Assembly: GCA_947623845.1 (NCBI GenBank)
Contig: CANQHM010000043.1
Location: 1-9,847 of the forward strand
DNA from: an uncultured Bacilli bacterium
GTDB taxonomy: Bacteria > Bacillota_I > Bacilli_A > RF39 > UBA660
Direction of reading: 5' to 3'
Length of the DNA stretch: 9,847 bases
A program made the position numbers and the translations under genes. The notes under the pieces are model-generated. The model was not told the origin of the DNA. It saw nothing but the letters and a program-made list of their open reading frames with translations, and did not search any database. Shown one piece after another: positions 1-5,967 of the stretch (position 1 is its first letter; each line of letters begins with the position of its first letter).

Positions 1-43
1 TTAAATCTCTATTTTCTTTTGTTAAATGGTTAAATTTTGTCAT
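1..43 (-). CDS. Partial CDS, N-terminus of a probable IS30-type transposase
   Basis: Only the first 14 codons are inside the window; the gene runs off the left edge. They read MTKFNHLTKENRDL from an ATG at 43-41. A good Shine-Dalgarno (AAAGGAG, plus-strand 54-60) lies 10 bases upstream of the start. The [K/N-x-x-H-L-T/S-x-E-x-R] pattern resembles the start of IS30-family transposases, where this segment opens the first helix-turn-helix. The AT-rich, palindrome-containing gap behind it would fit the end of such an element. Fourteen residues are too few for a firm family call; another DNA-binding protein is possible. That a minus-strand gene starts here is more secure than its identity. Confidence 0.45.
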   Translation of the reverse strand, partial: MTKFNHLTKENRDL

Positions 44-143
44 AATATTTTCACTCCTTTAATTGACAAATAAACCAGAAAATATAATAAATGATTTTTA
101 TAAAAAATAAAACCATAAATTGTATTATAATCTTTTTGTTATG

Positions 144-171
144 TTTATAAATGTAACTTCCCATTTATAAA
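144..171. repeat. Perfect 10-bp inverted repeat in the gap before rlmD
   Basis: TTTATAAATG (144-153) and CATTTATAAA (162-171) are exact reverse complements separated by 8 bases. A second, 5-bp dyad overlaps it (TTCCC at 158-162, GGGAA at 177-181). The 222-bp gap 44-265 otherwise shows only AT-rich sequence and the rlmD promoter. The repeat could belong to the end of the insertion element suspected on the left, or be an operator. No T-run follows, so it is not an obvious terminator. Confidence 0.5.
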
Positions 172-215
172 ATATCGGGAATTTAACTTTTTATTTAGTA
201 TAAAAGGAAAAAGTC

Positions 216-244
216 TTTAAAAATTAGATGAGGTTTTGTATAAT
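216..244 (+). promoter_or_regulatory. Putative promoter of the rRNA methyltransferase gene
   Basis: A perfect TATAAT (239-244) lies 21 bases before the ATG, with a weak -35 (TTTAAA, 216-221) at 17-bp spacing. Transcription would start near 251, at the AGGTG (251-255) that must serve as ribosome binding site, leaving a leader of only about 15 bases. Confidence 0.45.
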
Positions 245-265
245 AAGGGTAGGTGAAAAGCAAAA

Positions 266-1456
266 ATGGAAGTAGAAATTGAAAAGTTAGATAATGAAGG
301 ACGGGGTATTTGCTATGTTGATGGGAAGATTACCTTTGTATTTAATGCTTTACCTAAAGAAGCAGTTAAAATAAAGTTAATTAAAGAAACTAAGAAGTAT
401 AATGTGGGTAAAGTAGTTAGTTATGTTAAAGAAAGTCTAAAAAGAACAGCACCAATCTGTCCGTATTACGCAAAATGTGGGGGTTGTGACTTAGAACATT
501 TAAGTTATGAAGATACGTGTAAATTTAAAGAAAATACTTTAAAAGAAGTTTTAGAAAAATATGCGGAGATTAAAATGAAAGTAACCTTTATACCAAGCCC
601 TAAACACTTCCATTACCGCAATAAATTAACTTTAAAGGTTAAAGATCAAAAACTAGGTTTTTATGAAGAAGAAAGTCATAAATTAGTGGAAATAGATAAG
701 TGTTATTTAGCAAAAGAATGTATTAATAAAGTGCTTCCTTATCTTAAGATTAATAACGGGGACATTACCCTACGGGCTAATTATAATGATGAATTAATAA
801 TAGATATTACAACACAGGATAAATTTAATAGTGATATTGATAAATTAACTAAAGATAATAAAATTGTCGGCATTATACTAAATAATAAAGTAATTTATGG
901 GGAAGATCATTTTATCGAAATTGTAAATAAAAGATTATTTCAAGTTCACAGTAAGTCTTTCTTTCAAGTTAATTTAGATATGGCGGGAAAAGCGGTAGAT
1001 ATTATCAAAAATGAAGTATCAAAGGGCGACAAAGTTGTAGATTTATATTGTGGGGTAGGATTTTTAGGACTTAGTATCGCTAAGGAAGTACAAGAAGTTT
1101 ATGGGGTTGAAACAATCCAAAGTGCCGTTTTAGATGCCATATTTAATGCCAAAATTAATAAAATAGATAATGCGAAGTTTTTACTTGGAAAAAGTGAAGA
1201 AGTAGTTAATAAACTACCAAGTGAAATTGATACGATTATTGTCGACCCACCAAGAGAGGGTTTAAAAGATAATGTTATTGAATATTTAAAAAGTAAACAA
1301 GCCAAAAAGATTATTTACATGTCTTGTAATATATTTACTTTAGCAAGAGATCTTAAAAAGTTAGAAAATAATTATAAAGTTTTAAAAGTATATGGGCTAG
1401 ATATGTTTCCTTATACCAAACATATTGAAAGCATTTGTGTATTAAACTTAAAATAA
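266..1456 (+). CDS. rlmD: 23S rRNA (uracil-C5)-methyltransferase, RlmD/RlmCD (RumA) family
   Basis: This cytoplasmic enzyme transfers a methyl group from SAM to C5 of a uracil in RNA. In Bacillota one enzyme (RlmCD) commonly modifies both U747 and U1939 of 23S rRNA, so that double role is possible. Residues 1-55 look like a TRAM RNA-binding domain. Four cysteines, C65-x5-C71-x2-C74 and C146, match the [4Fe-4S] ligands of the family. The methyltransferase domain shows SFFQVN (231-236), the SAM loop DLYCGVG (259-265), DPPR (327-330), the catalytic C354 in YMSCN and the general base E388 in HIES. At 396 residues it is shorter than most family members (about 430-460), but every catalytic motif is present. 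It stands alone, between the suspected insertion element and a non-coding gap. TrmA-type tRNA activity is unlikely because TrmA lacks the TRAM domain and cluster. Confidence 0.93.
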   Translation: MEVEIEKLDNEGRGICYVDGKITFVFNALPKEAVKIKLIKETKKYNVGKVVSYVKESLKRTAPICPYYAKCGGCDLEHLSYEDTCKFKENTLKEVLEKYAEIKMKVTFIPSPKHFHYRNKLTLKVKDQKLGFYEEESHKLVEIDKCYLAKECINKVLPYLKINNGDITLRANYNDELIIDITTQDKFNSDIDKLTKDNKIVGIILNNKVIYGEDHFIEIVNKRLFQVHSKSFFQVNLDMAGKAVDIIKNEVSKGDKVVDLYCGVGFLGLSIAKEVQEVYGVETIQSAVLDAIFNAKINKIDNAKFLLGKSEEVVNKLPSEIDTIIVDPPREGLKDNVIEYLKSKQAKKIIYMSCNIFTLARDLKKLENNYKVLKVYGLDMFPYTKHIESICVLNLK

Positions 1457-1605
1457 ACCATTATAAATAAAGGGGAAATTATGTTTAGTTATACTATCTA
1501 AAGTAAAATTTAAAAAAATTGTACTAAATGCTCACACACTTATTGACTAATGTGAGTACTAACTGCAAAATGATATATTCATATAGTAATTTATTATGAA
1601 AAAGT

Positions 1606-1655
1606 CGTTCCCTTTTTAACGAAAAAATATTAAAATTTTAGTTAGAAAGGGAACG
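1606..1655. repeat. 15-bp inverted repeat, hairpin with 20-nt loop
   Basis: The arms are 1606-1620 (CGTTCCCTTTTTAAC) and 1641-1655 (GTTAGAAAGGGAACG). They pair over all 15 positions in RNA with a single U-G wobble. The loop is 20 bases of A/T-rich sequence. On the plus strand no T-run follows, so it is not an ordinary terminator. The right arm contains the only ribosome-binding-like sequence (GAAAGGGA, 1645-1652) of the short ORF at 1658. It could be a small palindromic repeat, a mobile-element end or a regulatory leader. Confidence 0.6.
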
Positions 1656-1657
1656 GT

Positions 1658-1711
1658 ATGAATTACGATATAAAAATTAGGTGTATTGATTGTGGATTAA
1701 AGACAAAATAA
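1658..1711 (+). CDS. Doubtful 17-codon ORF with a CxxC pair
   Basis: The frame reads MNYDIKIRCIDCGLKTK and then TAA. A purine-rich GAAAGGGA ends 5 bases before the ATG but is buried in the right arm of the hairpin at 1606-1655. The C-x2-C-G pair resembles half of a zinc ribbon, so this could be a real micropeptide, the remnant N-terminus of a lost zinc-ribbon protein, or chance. No homologue is recognised, and its downstream edge meets the promoter of the next gene. Confidence 0.2.
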   Translation: MNYDIKIRCIDCGLKTK

Positions 1712-1715
1712 GTAG

Positions 1716-1744
1716 TTTATTTTTAAAGGAAGATATGATATAAT
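1716..1744 (+). promoter_or_regulatory. Extended -10 promoter of the small membrane protein gene
   Basis: TGATATAAT (1736-1744) is a perfect extended -10 (TGn plus TATAAT). The -35 at 17-bp spacing is weak (TTTATT, 1716-1721), which extended -10 promoters tolerate. Confidence 0.55.
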
Positions 1745-1775
1745 TAATTAGAGTTAGAGAATAGGACGTGAATAA

Positions 1776-2003
1776 ATGAACAAGAATGTATTATCGATAA
1801 TTTTTTTTGTTAGTTTCTTTGTTTTAGCATATTTAATAGCTAGTTATTTAATTCCTGCTATTCAACTAGGAAAAGTAGTAATTAGTACAGAAGAATATGC
1901 TATTGGATTAAAAACTAATATGTTAATTAAATTACTTGCTTCTGTAATGTTTGCCATTATTGGGGCTTGTATACCACAAGTAAAATGGGGTAAAAATAAG
2001 TGA
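1776..2003 (+). CDS. Small two-segment membrane protein, function unknown
   Basis: This is a 75-residue protein I do not recognise. Two hydrophobic stretches, about residues 6-29 and 49-67, suggest two transmembrane helices joined by a short loop with charged residues (STEEYAIGLK). The C-terminus is basic (KWGKNK), which by the positive-inside rule puts both ends in the cytoplasm. The ATG has AGGA (1763-1766) nine bases upstream and an extended -10 promoter 31 bases upstream. It ends in TGA, the only TGA stop among the genes here. The -35 of the J-domain gene begins four bases after the stop, so the two are probably separate units with possible readthrough. It is short enough to be a holin-like, toxin-like or accessory membrane peptide, but nothing visible decides among these. 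Confidence 0.65.
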   Translation: MNKNVLSIIFFVSFFVLAYLIASYLIPAIQLGKVVISTEEYAIGLKTNMLIKLLASVMFAIIGACIPQVKWGKNK

Positions 2004-2007
2004 GTAT

Positions 2008-2036
2008 TTGACAAATTATAAAAAAAATGGTATTAT
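2008..2036 (+). promoter_or_regulatory. Strong promoter of the J-domain gene
   Basis: A perfect -35 TTGACA (2008-2013), a 17-bp spacer and TATTAT (2031-2036) preceded by TGG form a near-consensus extended -10 promoter. It is the strongest-looking promoter in the window. Transcription should begin near 2043, about 24 bases before the ATG at 2067. I see no CIRCE-type heat-shock operator. Confidence 0.85.
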
Positions 2037-2066
2037 AACTCCTCGATAAAAAAAGGGGTGGGAGTT

Positions 2067-3422
2067 ATGACACAATCACTTTATGATAATTGGATTGATT
2101 ATTATGAATTATTAGGGCTTTCTTATGGTGAAGTTGATAGTGAAGAATTAAGAGAAGCCTATTTTGATATGTCTAAAAAGAATCATCCAGATCTACATTT
2201 TACCGGAGGTTTAGGATATTATCATGATATGCAATGCCTTATTAATGAAGCTTACAGAGTACTAAGTAATGAAAAACTAAAAAAACAATATGATAAATTA
2301 TATGAAGAACATCTTAATCCTTTAGCAACGGATCATTTAGAAATTGATAATAAAGAAGATCTTATGGAATATATTGCTTCCTTAGACGAAGAACTACAAA
2401 ATATCATTAGCGATATAACCATATTATTAAATAGAGTAGATAATAATACCCTTTTAGAAACGGAATATACAAGAATTGAAAATAATATTTTAGGTAGTAT
2501 TTATCATGAACTTAATATGGCTTATGAAGCCGAAAATTTAGCAGAAAAAATGGAATTAGAAGAAAAAACCCCTATTATAAGAACTTATATTGATGATTTA
2601 ATAAATATTTTAAATAGTGTACCAATGAATATGTTAGCAGCTAAATATAAAATTTCTTATGATAAAGAAAAAGTTAATGTCGAATTATTAGAAAAAGATA
2701 CGCAAAAATATGGAGAAGAAAAAGGAACTAATAACTCTAAGTATTGTGATTTAAAAGAAGAAATAATTATTAAAAAAGCGGCATTAGCAAAAATTTTCTA
2801 TATGATTAAGAATAGTAATGAAAATGATAGTGACTTAGAAAGTCAAGAATGTGTCTTAAAAGCCCAAATAAAAGAAGCTAAATATGTCTTTAAAGAAATG
2901 TATAGGGAATGCGATAGAATAAGTAAAGATGCTTATTTTAAAGAACAAAAAAGATATTTAAAAACTTATACTAAGATTATTAATGAATATCAAAATAAAT
3001 TAATAGAGTTATATATTAAACTTGCTAATGTGGAAGCCGAAATGGCAAGTAGGGAATATTTAGATAAAAATGTAAGTAACAATGACTTAGAACAAAATTA
3101 TCATTTAGTTAAAAGTAAAATTATCAGTATCGAAATAAAATGTAAGATGTATGAACAATTAAATTTATTAGATAATGCTGATTATTTAGCTTTAAAACAA
3201 GATTTAATTATGGAAAAAGGTTCTTGTGCTTATTATGAATATTTATTAGCTAGTACGGGAAATATCACCGAAGCGACGGTTAAAGCCCAAGAAATAAAAT
3301 ATCAAGTTATAAGAAGTGAGTTAAGAGAAGGAATGGAAAATAATCCTAATTCCGAATTAGTAGCCGTATATTCTTCTTTATATAACTTATACTTAGAAGA
3401 AAAAAGTAAAATAAGTCGTTAA
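2067..3422 (+). CDS. J-domain protein with long helical/coiled-coil tail (class C type)
   Basis: Residues 9-76 form a J-domain, with WIDYYELLGL in helix I and the HPD motif at 40-42, the part that stimulates the ATPase of DnaK. No G/F-rich linker, zinc-finger CxxCxGxG repeats or DnaJ C-terminal domains follow, so this is not DnaJ. The remaining ~370 residues are rich in E, K, L, I, N and Y in heptad-like patterns. They are predicted largely alpha-helical or coiled-coil, with no clear membrane segment. Such class C J-proteins usually direct Hsp70 to one client or place; the client here is unknown. I chose ATG 2067 over the in-frame GTG 2058 because AAGGGGTG (2053-2060) then sits at proper distance and overlaps that GTG. 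The gene is monocistronic, between a strong promoter and a terminator overlapping its stop codon. Confidence 0.85.
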   Translation: MTQSLYDNWIDYYELLGLSYGEVDSEELREAYFDMSKKNHPDLHFTGGLGYYHDMQCLINEAYRVLSNEKLKKQYDKLYEEHLNPLATDHLEIDNKEDLMEYIASLDEELQNIISDITILLNRVDNNTLLETEYTRIENNILGSIYHELNMAYEAENLAEKMELEEKTPIIRTYIDDLINILNSVPMNMLAAKYKISYDKEKVNVELLEKDTQKYGEEKGTNNSKYCDLKEEIIIKKAALAKIFYMIKNSNENDSDLESQECVLKAQIKEAKYVFKEMYRECDRISKDAYFKEQKRYLKTYTKIINEYQNKLIELYIKLANVEAEMASREYLDKNVSNNDLEQNYHLVKSKIISIEIKCKMYEQLNLLDNADYLALKQDLIMEKGSCAYYEYLLASTGNITEATVKAQEIKYQVIRSELREGMENNPNSELVAVYSSLYNLYLEEKSKISR

Positions 3423-3446
3423 GATGGTTTTCCCCCATCTTTTTTT
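3421..3446 (+). terminator. Rho-independent terminator overlapping the J-protein stop codon
   Basis: AAGATGG (3421-3427) pairs with CCATCTT (3435-3441) around a 7-base loop, and T residues run from 3440 to 3446. The left arm begins inside the TAA stop codon. The -35 of the copper operon starts two bases after the T-run, so the operon is insulated with almost no spare sequence. Confidence 0.8.
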
Positions 3447-3447
3447 C

Positions 3448-3477
3448 TTGACCTATACCCACTATCGGTATTATAAT
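3448..3477 (+). promoter_or_regulatory. Promoter of the csoR-copA-ttcA operon
   Basis: TTGACC (3448-3453) and TATAAT (3472-3477) are 18 bp apart. Transcription should start near 3484, giving a leader of about 10 bases before the preferred csoR start at 3494. The spacer is almost filled by the palindrome described as the CsoR operator. Confidence 0.8.
3455..3471. promoter_or_regulatory. Putative CsoR operator
   Basis: ATACC (3455-3459) and GGTAT (3467-3471) form an inverted repeat around seven bases, 17 bp in all. Known CsoR operators are GC-centred palindromes ending in ATACC/GGTAT half-sites of this kind. Lying between -35 and -10, it would let apo-CsoR block polymerase, with Cu(I) binding releasing it. 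The operator call rests on half-site match, position and the adjacent csoR gene. Confidence 0.7.
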
Positions 3478-3493
3478 GATAATGGTGATTAAA

Positions 3494-3784
3494 ATGGAAG
3501 AAAGAAAAATAAGAAAAACGGTGAGAACGGAAGCCGAAAAGAAAAATTTAAGTAGGAGATTAAACGTTATTAGTGGTCAAGTTAAAGGTGTAGTTAATAT
3601 GCTTAATGAAGATCGGTATTGTGATGATATCTTAATTCAAATATCAGCGATTAATAACTCTTTAAATGCGGTAGCTAAAGAAATATTAAAAAGTCATTTA
3701 GAAACTTGTGTAGTAAAAGAAATTAAAGATGGTAATACCGAAATTATTAATGAAGTAATGGACTTATTTAGGAGAATAGAGTAG
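3494..3784 (+). CDS. csoR: Copper-sensing transcriptional repressor CsoR
   Basis: This is a 96-residue all-helical DUF156/CsoR-family repressor without a classical DNA-binding motif. The Cu(I) ligands are visible as C43, H68 and C72; their spacing (25 and 4 residues) matches the C-H-C set of characterised CsoR (C36, H61, C65 in M. tuberculosis). Y42 precedes the first cysteine as in that protein. This separates it from RcnR/FrmR (different ligand sets) and CstR (no histidine). The segment RLNVISGQVKGV (22-33) is the family hallmark in helix 1. Upstream in-frame ATGs at 3476 and 3482 overlap the -10 box or precede the expected transcript start, so ATG 3494 is preferred, with GGTGA (3484-3488) as a weak binding site. 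It is the first gene of the copper operon and probably represses itself, copA and the ttcA-like gene. Confidence 0.92.
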   Translation: MEERKIRKTVRTEAEKKNLSRRLNVISGQVKGVVNMLNEDRYCDDILIQISAINNSLNAVAKEILKSHLETCVVKEIKDGNTEIINEVMDLFRRIE

Positions 3785-3786
3785 CA

Positions 3787-5967
3787 ATGAATAAAATCAT
3801 ATTAAATATTGGAGGTATGAGTTGTGCGGGTTGTCAAGCGAGACTAGAAAAATACTTAAATAAACAAGATGGTATTAAAGAAGCGGTGGTCAATCTCGTT
3901 TTAGCCCAAGCCCAAATTACGTATGATGATACTTTAAATATATTAGATATTGAAAGATTTATTAAAGAAGCGGGTTACAAGTCTTTAGGCATATATAATC
4001 CTAAGATAGAGAAAAAGGAAGAAAAGTCTTTCTTTTCTTTGGTTGTGTTTAGTGTTTTAGCACTGTTAGTGTTATATATTGCGATGGCGGGGATGGTAGG
4101 ACTTCCAAGTATTTCCTTTTTAGATATGGAAAAGTATCCTTTAAACTATACTATCAGTTTACTTGTTTTAACGATAATATTTCTCTTTTATGGACGGGAT
4201 ATCCTAAAACAAGGGATTAAAAACATAATTCATGGGAATCCCAATATGGATAGTTTAGTAACTTTAGGAGTGTTCACCAGTTTTATATATAGTTTCTATA
4301 ATATGGTTTTAGTAATTAAAGGTAATACAAGTTTAGTCCATCATCTTTATTTTGAATCTTGTGCAATAATTATTTATTTTATTAAATTAGGAAGATTTAT
4401 TGATAAACAAAGTAAGAATAAAACCAAGGCGGCTTTAGAAGAACTAGTGCAAATTACGCCATCTAAAGCTTTATTAAAAGAGGATGATTGGGAACGCGAA
4501 ATTGGCATTGATGAAGTTAAAAAGAATGATATCTTAATATGTAAAACGGGAATGAAAATCGCCGTGGATGGAGTGGTAACATCTGGAAAATGCTATATTG
4601 ATGAAAGTTTTATTACGGGTGAGAGTAAACCCGTTAAAAAAGAAAATGGCGATAAAGTTCTAGCGGGAAGTATAAATTTAGAGGGGTATATTTTATATGA
4701 AGCGGAAAGTATAGGACCCGATTCCACGATATCTTCGATTGTAAGATTAGTTGTGGAAGCTACCAATACGAAACCCAAAATTCAAAAACTAGCAGATACG
4801 ATTAGTGCTTATTTTGTACCAGGGATTATCATTATTGCTATACTCACTTTACTTATCTATGTAGTAGGTGGTTTAGGAAACCCAATAATTCCTTTCGTTT
4901 CTGTCTTAGTAGTAGCTTGTCCTTGTGCTTTAGGGTTAGCCACTCCTTTAGCAGTTGTCATTAGTGAAGGACTTTCAGCGAAGAAAGGGATTCTAATTAA
5001 GAATAGTGCAGTATTTGAAACTGCTCCTTTAATAGATACGGTTATTTTTGATAAAACAGGGACTTTAACTTATGGTGAATTAAAACTTGCTAAACTTAAT
5101 AACTATAGTGATTTAAAAAGAGAAGAAATTTTACAATATATCGGGAGTTTAGAAAATAAATCTACCCATCCTTTAGCAAGATCATTAGTAAAACTAGTAA
5201 ATGAAGAACATATCCCTTTAGAAGAAGTAGAAGATTTTAAGGAAATACCAGGGGTAGGAATTAGGGGGAAAATCCACAAAAAAACTATCTATCTAGGAAA
5301 TAATAAACTATTTAAAGAATTAAAAATAAAGAATAATTACTTAGAAGATGAAGAAGAATTAGCAAAAGATGGAGCGAGTATTATCTACTTTATTAGGGAT
5401 AAGAAAGTTATGGCTTTACTAGGAATGCAAGATATTCCCAGGGAAAATAGTGAGAAAACGATAAAAGAGTTAAAAAGATTAGGGAAAGATGTGATGATGC
5501 TTACTGGGGATAATGAACTTACAGGGAAGGCGATAGCTAAAGAAGTAGGAATTAATAAAGTAATTGCTAGTGTAAGTCCTAGTGCGAAAAATAAAATTGT
5601 TAAAGATTTATTAAAAGAAGGACACCAAGTAATGATGGTTGGTGATGGGATTAATGATGCTGTATGTCTTACTAGTGCGACGATTGGGGTAAGTTTAAGT
5701 AGTGGTACTGATATTGCCGGGAATAGTGCGGAAGTTATTTTAATTCATAATGACTTAGAAGACTTAATTAAACTATTTAAAATAAGTAAAAAGACGATTA
5801 AGATTATTAAACAAAATTTGTTTTGGGCATTTTTCTATAATTTATTAATGATTCCTTTAGCAACGGGTTTGTTACCAATTAAGATTAATCCAATGCTAGC
5901 ATCTTTAGCCATGGTATGTAGTAGTGTTACTGTAGTTTTAAATTCTCTTAGACTTAGGAGGGAATAA
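3787..5967 (+). CDS. copA: Copper-exporting P1B-type ATPase CopA
   Basis: This inner-membrane pump uses ATP to export Cu(I). At 726 residues with one N-terminal metal-binding domain (GMSCAGC, C13/C16) it is of normal size. The eight expected membrane helices fall near 83-105, 120-137, 157-176, 187-202, 344-363, 368-390, 676-695 and 697-716. Visible motifs are GNPNMDSL (150-157), TGES (277-280) in the actuator, CPC (378-380) in the transport path, DKTGT with phosphorylated D422, HP (461-462), TGDN (573-576) and GDGIND (619-624). The last two helices carry YN (684-685) and M709-x2-SS (712-713), as in Cu(I) pumps. The hinge reads GDGINDAVCL instead of the usual GDGINDAPAL. The ATG lies two bases after the csoR stop, with AGGAG (3770-3774) inside csoR. 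CsoR plus these motifs argue for copper rather than Ag/Cd/Zn as main substrate. Confidence 0.96.
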   Translation: MNKIILNIGGMSCAGCQARLEKYLNKQDGIKEAVVNLVLAQAQITYDDTLNILDIERFIKEAGYKSLGIYNPKIEKKEEKSFFSLVVFSVLALLVLYIAMAGMVGLPSISFLDMEKYPLNYTISLLVLTIIFLFYGRDILKQGIKNIIHGNPNMDSLVTLGVFTSFIYSFYNMVLVIKGNTSLVHHLYFESCAIIIYFIKLGRFIDKQSKNKTKAALEELVQITPSKALLKEDDWEREIGIDEVKKNDILICKTGMKIAVDGVVTSGKCYIDESFITGESKPVKKENGDKVLAGSINLEGYILYEAESIGPDSTISSIVRLVVEATNTKPKIQKLADTISAYFVPGIIIIAILTLLIYVVGGLGNPIIPFVSVLVVACPCALGLATPLAVVISEGLSAKKGILIKNSAVFETAPLIDTVIFDKTGTLTYGELKLAKLNNYSDLKREEILQYIGSLENKSTHPLARSLVKLVNEEHIPLEEVEDFKEIPGVGIRGKIHKKTIYLGNNKLFKELKIKNNYLEDEEELAKDGASIIYFIRDKKVMALLGMQDIPRENSEKTIKELKRLGKDVMMLTGDNELTGKAIAKEVGINKVIASVSPSAKNKIVKDLLKEGHQVMMVGDGINDAVCLTSATIGVSLSSGTDIAGNSAEVILIHNDLEDLIKLFKISKKTIKIIKQNLFWAFFYNLLMIPLATGLLPIKINPMLASLAMVCSSVTVVLNSLRLRRE

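Larger units (their letters stand above)
1457..1775. other. 319-bp intergenic gap with dyads but no convincing gene
   Basis: This gap separates rlmD from the small membrane protein. It holds an 8-bp stem (1529-1536 with 1551-1558, one G-T pair) without a T-run, the long inverted repeat at 1606-1655, a 17-codon ORF at 1658-1711 and the promoter at 1716-1744. An AAAGGGG before an ATG at 1481 opens only a six-codon frame and looks like debris. I see no tRNA, riboswitch or recognisable transposase fragment. No clear terminator for rlmD is visible. Confidence 0.6.

Noticed and set aside
63..88. TTGACA and TATAAT on the plus strand near the left edge
   Set aside because: The boxes are only 14 bp apart, too close for a normal promoter, and no gene starts soon after.
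228..275. 15-codon frame overlapping the start of rlmD
   Set aside because: It overlaps the promoter and the rlmD start in another frame and has no supporting features.
1099..1305. 68-codon open frame on the minus strand
   Set aside because: It lies wholly inside rlmD, opposite conserved methyltransferase motifs, and resembles no family.
1481..1501. ATG with AAAGGGG upstream after rlmD
   Set aside because: The frame has only six codons before TAA and no recognisable content.
1606..1655. Hairpin as a minus-strand terminator (T5 two bases beyond the left arm)
   Set aside because: No minus-strand gene lies upstream of it, and the T-run is short and displaced.
1998..2021. TGA read as tryptophan (Mollicutes code) extending the 75-residue protein
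   Set aside because: Tryptophan is TGG throughout and no family here needs TGA readthrough; the extension would add six residues over a promoter -35.
2058..2066. GTG start of the J-domain gene, three codons upstream of ATG 2067
   Set aside because: The GTG is part of the AAGGGGTG ribosome binding site that fits ATG 2067.
3476..3493. Earlier ATG starts for csoR at 3476 and 3482
   Set aside because: They overlap the TATAAT box or precede the expected transcription start; the family N-terminus fits ATG 3494.
4593..4778. 61-codon open frame on the minus strand
   Set aside because: It is opposite the conserved TGES region of copA and is a by-product of copA codon use.
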